64,000 nucleotides of DNA from Wocania ichthyoenteri Th78 (GTDB taxonomy: Bacteria > Bacteroidota > Bacteroidia > Flavobacteriales > Flavobacteriaceae): NCBI RefSeq assembly GCF_000789235.1, contig NZ_KN525716.1, positions 496,001-560,000 on the forward strand. Direction: 5' to 3'. Positions 8,366-16,256 of the stretch are shown here, one piece after another; within the stretch, counting starts at the first letter, position 1; every line of letters starts with the position of its first letter. Both the position numbers and the translations under genes were made by a program. The notes under the pieces were generated by a model that was given only the letters and a program-made list of their open reading frames with translations, had not been told where the DNA came from and made no database searches.

Positions 8366-10488
8366 AATATAATTTCATCAATAAAAATCCATGGTGGGTT
8401 GCCTGCACCTTCATGCCATTTTGGTAATACTTTAGGATTTTCGGCAATAACTTTAAAGTATTGTGCTTTGGTGCTTTCTGGCATTTTGATATTAAACTTT
8501 TTAATTACTGTCGATTCAGTTGTTTCATCTTCTACAATAGGTAACGAACCAACTAACTTAAATCCTGAGGTTTTATTTGAAGACGCATAAACTTGGATGT
8601 TTTTTGGGAACATTATCCAATCTCTAGATCGTCCTAAACAATTAACTGTAACTGTGTTAACTGTTTTAACTTCTCCTAAATTTAAAGTAGTATTTAAGTC
8701 GTTACCAAGATAACCATTCCATTTTTCATCCTTAAAATTTTCGGAACCTAATTTAAAATCAAATAGTTTTTTAGGTCCAAAATATTGTTTTTCAGGTTTG
8801 TGCACAATAGTATAATCTACAACTTGATGGGTTACTTTTATAAAGTCTTCTTTCATGGTTTCGCTAGGTAACCAGCCTTTCTTATAAGCTTTTACAGCTA
8901 TACTAGTTGCAGTGTTAATTAAAATTGGCTCTTTATAAACCGAAGAAGTAGAGTCTGGTTCGGCACCATCAAGTGTATAGAAAACTTTAGTCCCTTTTAT
9001 TTTTGAATCTAATTTAATAGATAGCGTATCGGTAAAAAGAGTGTTTTTAGTTAATAATATTGGAGATTTTATTTGTGTTGTTTTTACAAAATCTTCAGCG
9101 ACACCGTTATTCAAATTAACATTAAATTTATTTTGAATTTGCTCTGCTGCGTTTTTAGTAATACTAGTTTCCCAAGCAAATACTCGTTCTAATTTAATTG
9201 ATGACAAAAGATTTTCTAAGCCTTTATCACTAACTCCAGTTTTTACTAAGTTTAATGTATTAAGTGTTTTTGATTCTTTTAAATACAATAAAGTTTTATC
9301 TGTTATTTGTGTGTTACTTACATCTAACTTTTTTAAGTTTTTAAGATTCTCAATCTCAGAAGTCATGGCATCTGTTAACATCGAGTTGCTTAAATCTAAT
9401 TCTATAATTTGTTCTTTTAAGTTAGCTAATTCTTTAACTGCTTTTTTAGTGATACTGTCTTTATTAAATTTCACCCACAATTCTGGTTGATTAGGCACTA
9501 CTTTTCTAACTAAAAAACCAGCAGCTTCAGCTGTTTGAATATCGCTAAAAGAAGCTTCCTTAATTTTCTTTTTATTGAAAACTAAATAGGTATTTAATAG
9601 ACTATTTAAAGTATCACTTTTTGGCATAGCAACAACTTTAGTATTAAAATCAGCACTCTTATTTATCCAATATTGAATTAACCAAATTTCATCTTTTGTA
9701 AGTTGAGGCTTTCCTTCTGGCGGCATGTGTTTTTCATCCGAAATTGGTAACAAAATATGCTCATACAACATACTTTTGTTTGCATTTCCTAAGATTATAA
9801 CATCGCCAGATTCTCCTCCTTTTAATATACTTTCTTTAGAGTGTAATGCTAATTCACCTTTTCTTTTTGAAGTATTATGACATTGAATACACTTGTTATC
9901 AAATATTTTTAAAACCACATCATCATACATTTTTAAACTATCAATGTGTGTTATGGTTTTTGCTTTTGGTAATGGTTTTAAATGTTCTGTAATAAAATTA
10001 TCACCGTGCGTTAAAACACTTCCAAAATGTCCAGCAACGGTTATTCCAATTAAGGTTACTACAAAAAGCGGAAAGAATAATTGTTTTATGAATTTTCCTT
10101 TTTTATCAGCTAATAGAAATAAAAGAGTGATTAATATCGCTGAAGCAATTCCTGTCCAGAAATGAATATCCAATACATCTTCTGAATAACCACCTTCTAA
10201 AGATAAAAAGTATCCTAAAACACAGGCTAAAATTGAAAAAAATGATGAAAACCCTAAGGCGTATTTTATGGTGGTTTTGGGATAATTTTTTCTTAATCTG
10301 CCTATAATATCTAAGAAAAAAGTAAGTATTAATGCACCAATGGGAAGATGAAGAATTAATGGATGAAATCGCCCTAATGCTTGTACAAACCTTGGAATAT
10401 CTTCAGCATTTTCGGCATAAGTTGCATTAAAAGCTAACAGACATATAATAAAAATAATTTGTGTTTTTGTGTTTTTAATCATCCTCAA
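8359..10488 (-). CDS. DUF2231 membrane c-type cytochrome with LRR, CHB_HEX_C-like and F5/8-like domains
   Basis: This is a 709-residue multidomain protein. After a signal-like segment (about 10-25) come four hydrophobic helices (about 45-65, 75-97, 110-127, 138-158) resembling DUF2231. A PSCyt1-like cytochrome c domain follows, with haem motif C200-I-Q-C203-H204 and a downstream HMPP whose Met255 could be the distal ligand. Leucine-rich repeats span about 355-445. A chitobiase C-terminal-like domain lies at about 475-550 (FYTLDGAEPD), and an F5/8 type C-like module at about 570-709 ends WHEGAGNPPWIFIDEI. The arrangement points to a membrane-anchored electron carrier with a carbohydrate-binding tail; no substrate is known. 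It sits 9 bp after the small lipoprotein gene and overlaps the GH29 start. Confidence 0.85.
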   Translation of the reverse strand: MRMIKNTKTQIIFIICLLAFNATYAENAEDIPRFVQALGRFHPLILHLPIGALILTFFLDIIGRLRKNYPKTTIKYALGFSSFFSILACVLGYFLSLEGGYSEDVLDIHFWTGIASAILITLLFLLADKKGKFIKQLFFPLFVVTLIGITVAGHFGSVLTHGDNFITEHLKPLPKAKTITHIDSLKMYDDVVLKIFDNKCIQCHNTSKRKGELALHSKESILKGGESGDVIILGNANKSMLYEHILLPISDEKHMPPEGKPQLTKDEIWLIQYWINKSADFNTKVVAMPKSDTLNSLLNTYLVFNKKKIKEASFSDIQTAEAAGFLVRKVVPNQPELWVKFNKDSITKKAVKELANLKEQIIELDLSNSMLTDAMTSEIENLKNLKKLDVSNTQITDKTLLYLKESKTLNTLNLVKTGVSDKGLENLLSSIKLERVFAWETSITKNAAEQIQNKFNVNLNNGVAEDFVKTTQIKSPILLTKNTLFTDTLSIKLDSKIKGTKVFYTLDGAEPDSTSSVYKEPILINTATSIAVKAYKKGWLPSETMKEDFIKVTHQVVDYTIVHKPEKQYFGPKKLFDFKLGSENFKDEKWNGYLGNDLNTTLNLGEVKTVNTVTVNCLGRSRDWIMFPKNIQVYASSNKTSGFKLVGSLPIVEDETTESTVIKKFNIKMPESTKAQYFKVIAENPKVLPKWHEGAGNPPWIFIDEIILW

Positions 10489-10497
10489 ATATATATG

Positions 10498-11286
10498 CTA
10501 GTTAAAAATAAATTCGTCCATAAACAACCATGCTTTTTGTCCTTTTCCTTCGTGCCACTCAGGAATAGATTGCAAATTATTTATTTTAATTTTTAATGAC
10601 GTAATTTCGGCATCAATAGGAATATTTATAGTTCCATTTTTCTTATCAACAAGTTGACTTAAAGGCTTTATAATTTTTTCCTTTTTTGAATCATTATCCA
10701 TAAATATAATAATACTTTCTGGAGGAAATATCCATGATGCAGCATCATTCAAATAACTAATTGTAACAGATTTTACATGATTTTTTTTGTTGAATTTTAC
10801 AGTTGATATAGCAGTGGTATCAAATCCAACCCATTCTTTATCAGTAAAATTTAATGATGCTTTAGTTTGGTTAATTACTGTTTTATCTCCTTGTCCACTA
10901 TACTTTTCAGAAGCTTTAGTGTACCACAAAATATTATCGGCAGATATGCCTTTTTTAAACAATTCTATTTCGGTAACTTCACTTGGTTTCCAATTATTAT
11001 GAAATGCTTTAAATTTATAAATCCCAGGATTTGAAACTTGAATGGGTTGTGTGTATTTTTCCGAATTTAAACTAGGTTCGTTGCCATTTGATGTGTAATG
11101 GATGGCTACATTTTCAACTTTTAAATGAGCTCGAATGGCAACAAAAGAATCTATAAACGTTTTGTTGACTATTACGCGAGGTTGCGCTAAACTAATACTG
11201 TTTTGTTGTAAAAAATTAGTTTGCTCTTCCTGTTTACAACTAAGCATTAAAAAAAACATAAAGCACAGACTCATTAATAACCTCAT
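10498..11286 (-). CDS. lipoprotein with CHB_HEX_C-like and F5/8-like modules
   Basis: I place the start at 11286 rather than at the longer in-frame ATG at 11328. That start makes an ATGA overlap with the stop of the upstream NHL gene and gives a clean lipoprotein signal (MRLLMSLCFMFFLMLSC, Cys17). The mature 245 residues contain a chitobiase C-terminal-like domain (about 32-110, IHYTSNGNEPS) and a beta-rich module (about 125-262) ending in WHEGKGQKAWLFMDEF. Both match the C-terminal half of the neighbouring DUF2231 cytochrome, and the second also resembles the tail of the GH20 at 16257. There is no catalytic domain, so it is probably a surface or periplasmic binding subunit of the cassette. 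The function is inferred only. Confidence 0.8.
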   Translation of the reverse strand: MRLLMSLCFMFFLMLSCKQEEQTNFLQQNSISLAQPRVIVNKTFIDSFVAIRAHLKVENVAIHYTSNGNEPSLNSEKYTQPIQVSNPGIYKFKAFHNNWKPSEVTEIELFKKGISADNILWYTKASEKYSGQGDKTVINQTKASLNFTDKEWVGFDTTAISTVKFNKKNHVKSVTISYLNDAASWIFPPESIIIFMDNDSKKEKIIKPLSQLVDKKNGTINIPIDAEITSLKIKINNLQSIPEWHEGKGQKAWLFMDEFIFN

Positions 11287-12326
11287 ACTCTTGTTAATTT
11301 TATAGGATAGGTTTGACCTGAATTCCATTGTGCTACATATATATTTTCATCGTCATCTATACACACATCGTGTGGATGCTGAAACAATCTTACGGTTTGA
11401 TACAATTCTTCTAAAGCATTATTTTTGTATTCTGGTAAAGTAGCTCCTGGACACGAAACGACCTCATTTTTTTCATTCATAATTAATAAAAACCCAGAAT
11501 CGCTATTTGGCGCATTTTTAGATTTTAACACCGCAAAATAAATATCGTTTTTATGAATTACTGGTCGGCAAATTAAAGCTCCGGGAACAGGAATTGATTC
11601 TAAATAATTACCTTTTAAATCAAACCGTTTTAACACATTCATTTCTCTAGCCGAAATTAAAAGTGATGAATTCTTTTTATCTCTATTATCATAACAAATA
11701 CCATGGGCGTTTAAAAACTGACCGTTTTCTTTTCCTCGTCCTCCAAAAATATTGAGTAATTCGCCTTTATGATTATAGTGTGTTATGTATTGATTTCCAT
11801 AACCATCGGCTACATAAAAATCACCATTCTCTAAAATGGTAGTTTCGGTTGGTTTAAACTCCTCTCTGCTATTATATTTCCCTGTATCCGCGGGATAATC
11901 AATTTCAAAAACCACCTTTCCGTCTATAGTTGTTTTTATTACTTGATGTCTTTCATAGTCTGTAATCAACAAAAAATCTTCACCGTTTTCTTTAACCAAA
12001 GTAAGACCATGACCGCCTGGAAATTTGGTACCCCAAGTTTTAATTAATTTTCCAGATTTATCATAAATAATGATATTGTTTTTAGTATGATTGGTTAGCA
12101 AAACGATTCTTCCTTTAGAATCTTGAACCATTTCATGGCAATCTTTTACAGGTGTTTTTAATACATCTAGATTTCCCCAATTCATATCTACTTTATAGCG
12201 ATGCGAATTGTGCCCAATAATAACATCGTTTTTAGAACTGAATTGTAATGCGTTGCCACACATAGGATAGGCTAGTATGCCTATAGAAAACAATGACGAC
12301 TGTTTTAAAAATTGTCTGCGACTCAT
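11283..12326 (-). CDS. NHL-repeat beta-propeller protein with twin-arginine-like signal
   Basis: This 347-residue protein begins MSRRQFLKQSS, a twin-arginine-like export signal, followed by a short hydrophobic stretch. The rest is a series of about six NHL-type repeats. Typical turns are GHGLTL, NGDFYVADGYGNQYI, GQFLNAHGICYD and HPHDVCIDDDENIYVAQW, which predict a six-bladed propeller like those of peptidyl-alpha-hydroxyglycine lyase-like proteins. Twin-arginine export implies folding or cofactor loading before secretion. The family supports no firm reaction, and it could be a lyase or a scaffold. It lies 9 bp after DUF1501 and shares an ATGA overlap with the lipoprotein downstream, so the two are translationally coupled. 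Confidence 0.82.
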   Translation of the reverse strand: MSRRQFLKQSSLFSIGILAYPMCGNALQFSSKNDVIIGHNSHRYKVDMNWGNLDVLKTPVKDCHEMVQDSKGRIVLLTNHTKNNIIIYDKSGKLIKTWGTKFPGGHGLTLVKENGEDFLLITDYERHQVIKTTIDGKVVFEIDYPADTGKYNSREEFKPTETTILENGDFYVADGYGNQYITHYNHKGELLNIFGGRGKENGQFLNAHGICYDNRDKKNSSLLISAREMNVLKRFDLKGNYLESIPVPGALICRPVIHKNDIYFAVLKSKNAPNSDSGFLLIMNEKNEVVSCPGATLPEYKNNALEELYQTVRLFQHPHDVCIDDDENIYVAQWNSGQTYPIKLTRV

Positions 12327-12335
12327 AGTAAAATC

Positions 12336-13793
12336 TTAGGATAAAATATCGTTAACGACATGACCAGAAACATCGGTAAGCCTAAAGCGTCTGCCTTGAT
12401 GTTTATGGGTAAACTTAGTATGATCTACACCCATAAGGTGCATAATAGTAGCTTGTAAATCATGAACATGCATGGGGTCTTTAGCAATGTTATACCCAAA
12501 ATCGTCTGTTTCTCCATAAGTAAACCCTGGTTTTACACCACCGCCAGCCATAAACATAGTAAAGCATTTTGGGTGGTGATCTCTACCATAATTCATATCC
12601 GTTAAAGTACCTTGACTATAATTTGTTCTTCCAAACTCGCCGCCCCAAACCACTAAAGTATCTTCAAGTAACCCACGTTGTTTTAAATCCATAATAAGCG
12701 CTGCTGTAGCTTGATCAATATCTTTGGCTTGTTTTTCTATTTGAGAAGGTAAATCAAAATGCTGATCCCAACCCATGTGATACAATTGAATAAATCTCAC
12801 ATCGCGCTCAGCCATGCGTCTTGCTAACAAACAATTTGCCGCATAAGTTCCTGGAACCATTGCATCTGCACCATACATTTGAATAATGTGATCTGGCTCT
12901 TCTTCAATATTCATAGTTTCTGGAACTGAAGTTTGCATACGGTACGCCATTTCATATTGTGCAATACGACTATTTATTTCTGGGTCGCCAAATTGAGCTT
13001 CTTGTTTTTGATTTAACTCACTAATATGATCGAGCATGGCGCGTCTTTGTGACCTCGACATACCATCTGGATCTTTTAAATACAGAACAGGATCTTTGCC
13101 GGATCTAAATTGTACACCTTGGTGTAATGAGCTCAAAAACCCGTTACCCCAAAGTCTAGAATATAAAGGTTGTGAAAAAGGGCGACCAGTTCCTCTGGAT
13201 AATAATACAGAAAATGTAGGCAAGTTTTCGTTAAGACTTCCTAATCCGTAACTCATCCACGAGCCTATACTTGGTCGACCAGGTTGTTGAGAACCTGTTT
13301 GAAAAAAGGTAATGGCTGGATCGTGGTTTATAGCTTCTGTATGCATGGATTTAATAAAGCATAATTCATCAACAACTTTGGCTGTATAAGGCATTAAACT
13401 ACTTACCCATGCTCTAGATTCACCATACTGGTTAAACTTAAAGTTGCTACCAACCAACGGAAAACTTTCTTGTCCAGAAGTCATTCCCGTTAATCGTTGT
13501 CCTTGTCGTACAGAATCTGGAAGATCTTGCCCTCTCATTTTATTTAAAAGCGGTTTGTAATCAAAAAGTTCTAATTGCGAAGGACCACCACTTTGGAATA
13601 AATAAATGACACGTTTTGCTTTAGGCGCAAAATGAGGCAAGTTTAGTCCTGTTGGGTTTAAATTACTGTTACCTGATAAAGAAGAAAACGGATCTAATAA
13701 TGATGCAGCAGCTAAACCACCAATACCTAATCCCACTTTTTTTAAAAAATGCCTTCTATTATTATTTATAAAATGTTTTGATAATTCTTCCAT
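12336..13793 (-). CDS. DUF1501 family protein
   Basis: This 485-residue DUF1501 protein is distantly related to the alkaline phosphatase/sulfatase fold. It starts with a twin-arginine signal (NNRRHFLKKVG, then an Ala/Gly-rich helix to about residue 35). Family marks include YLFQSGGPSQLELFD, HNPAITFF-like spacing (NHDPAITFFQTGSQQPGRPS), GWDQHFDLP, VVWGGEFGRT and GRDHHPKCF, with several His and Asp residues that could bind metal. DUF1501 genes are typically paired with PSD1/DUF1553 genes in Planctomycetes and some Bacteroidota, exactly as here, where the PSD1 gene ends 4 bp upstream. The molecular function of the pair is unknown. Confidence 0.92.
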   Translation of the reverse strand: MEELSKHFINNNRRHFLKKVGLGIGGLAAASLLDPFSSLSGNSNLNPTGLNLPHFAPKAKRVIYLFQSGGPSQLELFDYKPLLNKMRGQDLPDSVRQGQRLTGMTSGQESFPLVGSNFKFNQYGESRAWVSSLMPYTAKVVDELCFIKSMHTEAINHDPAITFFQTGSQQPGRPSIGSWMSYGLGSLNENLPTFSVLLSRGTGRPFSQPLYSRLWGNGFLSSLHQGVQFRSGKDPVLYLKDPDGMSRSQRRAMLDHISELNQKQEAQFGDPEINSRIAQYEMAYRMQTSVPETMNIEEEPDHIIQMYGADAMVPGTYAANCLLARRMAERDVRFIQLYHMGWDQHFDLPSQIEKQAKDIDQATAALIMDLKQRGLLEDTLVVWGGEFGRTNYSQGTLTDMNYGRDHHPKCFTMFMAGGGVKPGFTYGETDDFGYNIAKDPMHVHDLQATIMHLMGVDHTKFTHKHQGRRFRLTDVSGHVVNDILS

Positions 13794-13797
13794 AATT

Positions 13798-16158
13798 TTA
13801 TCCTTTAATAATAGCCTCGTCTAGATTGAAAATTAAACTCGAAAGCAAAGTATATGCATATTCAGTTTTTGAAGTATTTTCTGTTTTAACCAAATTTTTT
13901 GTATTGGTTTCAAAATCGTTTTCAACAGTTTCAACATATTGTACTAATTTATCCAGTTCTTCTTCCGTAGGAAAACGAGATGTTATTTTTCTAAATATAA
14001 GGTTAATCCGATCGTTATCAGACATTGTTTTATCTTTCAATATGTCTTTTGCTAAATGTTCTGCAGCTTCAATAAGTTGCGGATCGTTAAGCATTACTAA
14101 AGCCTGTAATGGCGTACTTGTTTTTTGACGTTTTACTTCGCAAAAATCTCTAGTCGGCGCATCAAAAGTCATCATAGAAGGAGGCGGAACGGTACGCTTC
14201 CAAAACGTATATAAGCTTCTTCTGTGCAAATTCTCGCCTGTATCTGGTATATATTTTGTGAGTCCTTGTCCAGATGTTGTTTCTGCCCAAAGCCCTGGGG
14301 GTTGATAAGGTTTTACGCTTGGACCTCCTATTTTATTAACCAACAAACCACTTACTGCCAAAGCATTATCACGAACCATTTCTGCTGTTAACTTACTTCT
14401 TGGATATCTTGCTAATAATACATTGTCTGGATCTAACTCTAATAAATTAGGTGCTATTTTAGACGTCTGTTTATACGTGCTAGACATAACTAAACGCTTA
14501 TACATTTTCTTCATATCCCAGCCTTCTTCTCTAAAAGTAACTGCTAACCAATCTAATAATTCTGGATGTGATGGTAACGCACCTTGATTACCAAAATCAT
14601 CTGAAGTTGAAACAATTCCAACACCAAAAATGTGTTGCCACATGCGGTTTACTGCAACTCTTGCGGTTAAGGAATTATCCTTATCAAATAACCAATTGGC
14701 AAGCCCTAATCTGTTTTTTGGAAGTGAATCCGAATACTTCAAAATGAAGTTTGGTGTACCCAATTCTACCTCTTCATCTGGCGCATCATATTGCCCACGT
14801 TTTAATATGTGTGTTTTTCTATTTGGTGCATTGTCTTTCATCACCATAAGTTTAACCTCTTTTATAGAGTCTGGTAAATTTATAAATACTAAGGTTTCAT
14901 CAATTTCTTTTTGAGTAATTTTAATATTAGGTTCAGGAATTTCGCCATAATCAATTTGCCCTTTTTCACCTACTTTATTAAAAAATCCATAAAAACCATA
15001 AAACTCTCTTTGTGAAATTGGATCGTATTTATGGTCGTGGCATCTAGCACATTCCATGGTTAAACCCATTATGGCTTTTGATGTAGTATTAGCTCTATCC
15101 ATAACGTATTCCACACGATATTCTTCATCAATTACCCCACCCTCTTGAGTTATTTTATGGTTTCTGTTAAATGCCGTAGCAACTATTTGTTCGGGCGTAG
15201 CATTCGGTATTAAATCGCCTGCCAGTTGCCATTTAACAAACTCATCATAAGGAATATTTCTATTAAAAGCACTAATTACCCAATCTCTCCATGGCCACAT
15301 AATACGCTCTAAATCATCTTGATATCCATGCGTATCAGCATACCTAGATATGTCTAACCAAGTGGCTGCCATTCGCTCTCCGTAAGCGGTTGATGCTAAT
15401 AATTTATCAACTACCTTTTCGTAAGCATTGGTATTTTTATCATTTAAAAAGGCATCAATATCTTCTATTTTTGGAGGAAGCCCTGTGAGGTCAAAATATA
15501 CTCTTCTAATTAACTGCTCTTTTGAAGCTGCTTCAGATGGTGCTAAGCCTTCTTGCTCTAATTGCTTTGCTATAAAATAGTCAATCTTATTAGTAGCCCA
15601 ATCCTGGTTTGCTATTTTTGGAACCTCTTTTTTTTGTGGTGGCACGAAAGACCAATGTGCCTTCCATTCTGCACCTTGTTCTATCCATTTAATTAAAACT
15701 TGCTTTTCATATTCAGACAAACTTAAATTAGAATTTGGTGGTGGCATCACTTGTTGCGGGTCGGTATTTGTAATTTTATAAACCAACCGACTTTTCTCTG
15801 GTTTTCCTGGAACAATAGCGTGATTATCTAAATTACTTGCTAAAGCTTTATAGGCGCCTTCTTTGGTATCTAATCTTAATCCCGCTTCACGAGTACCTTC
15901 ATCAGGACCGTGACACAAATAACAGCGGTCTGATAGAATGGGTTTTACATCAAATATATAATCAATAGCACCGGGTAAATTGCTTGTTTTTTCGTTTGAA
16001 TGTGAATTAGATTTCTCAGTAGAATTGGTTTCACCAATAGATTGATACGAGTTATCTGAAACAGTCAATCCATACTTTACTAATAAAACAATAACAAATG
16101 GCACTAAAAAATATAGTGCTAAAACAAAACGATTACTAGAATATTTACCTTTTGCCAT
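13798..16158 (-). CDS. PSD1 protein: PSCyt1 cytochrome c + DUF1549 + DUF1553
   Basis: This 786-residue protein has an N-terminal membrane anchor (about 11-30), a Ser/Asn-rich linker, and a planctomycete-type cytochrome c domain with haem motif C79-Y-L-C82-H83 followed by GPDE and a later MPPP. A DUF1549 domain (about 190-395) contains a second CxxCH (C370-A-R-C373-H374), and a DUF1553 domain covers about 490-760 (NRMWQHIFGVGIV, FDAPTRDFC). The anchor and the haem motifs imply a periplasm- or surface-facing redox protein; the family's substrate is not known. It is the first gene of the five-gene cassette. A 98-bp gap separates it from the upstream GH20, and the DUF1501 start follows 4 bp after its stop. 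Confidence 0.92.
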   Translation of the reverse strand: MAKGKYSSNRFVLALYFLVPFVIVLLVKYGLTVSDNSYQSIGETNSTEKSNSHSNEKTSNLPGAIDYIFDVKPILSDRCYLCHGPDEGTREAGLRLDTKEGAYKALASNLDNHAIVPGKPEKSRLVYKITNTDPQQVMPPPNSNLSLSEYEKQVLIKWIEQGAEWKAHWSFVPPQKKEVPKIANQDWATNKIDYFIAKQLEQEGLAPSEAASKEQLIRRVYFDLTGLPPKIEDIDAFLNDKNTNAYEKVVDKLLASTAYGERMAATWLDISRYADTHGYQDDLERIMWPWRDWVISAFNRNIPYDEFVKWQLAGDLIPNATPEQIVATAFNRNHKITQEGGVIDEEYRVEYVMDRANTTSKAIMGLTMECARCHDHKYDPISQREFYGFYGFFNKVGEKGQIDYGEIPEPNIKITQKEIDETLVFINLPDSIKEVKLMVMKDNAPNRKTHILKRGQYDAPDEEVELGTPNFILKYSDSLPKNRLGLANWLFDKDNSLTARVAVNRMWQHIFGVGIVSTSDDFGNQGALPSHPELLDWLAVTFREEGWDMKKMYKRLVMSSTYKQTSKIAPNLLELDPDNVLLARYPRSKLTAEMVRDNALAVSGLLVNKIGGPSVKPYQPPGLWAETTSGQGLTKYIPDTGENLHRRSLYTFWKRTVPPPSMMTFDAPTRDFCEVKRQKTSTPLQALVMLNDPQLIEAAEHLAKDILKDKTMSDNDRINLIFRKITSRFPTEEELDKLVQYVETVENDFETNTKNLVKTENTSKTEYAYTLLSSLIFNLDEAIIKG

Positions 16159-16181
16159 TTTTATGAATTTTATTTAAACAC

Positions 16182-16212
16182 TCATGTTAATTATAATATA
16201 AAGTTAATCAAA
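16182..16212 (-). promoter_or_regulatory. weak candidate promoter for the PSD1 cassette
   Basis: On the minus strand a TTTG box (16209-16212) lies 19 bp before TAACATGA (16182-16189), a poor match to the Bacteroidota -7 box TAnnTTTG. The -33 side sits in a CGATTTTTTTTTG run much like the one upstream of the large secreted proteins at 35192 and 39554. If real, the redox cassette could be transcribed separately from the GH20 upstream. Confidence 0.3.
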
Positions 16213-16256
16213 AAAAAATCGACAGATAACGTGTTACTATAGCTTGATAAAAGATT

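Noticed and set aside
11287-11328. Longer start for the small lipoprotein
   Set aside because: It would run further into the NHL gene and bury the lipoprotein signal. The start at 11286 gives an ATGA overlap and a proper lipobox.
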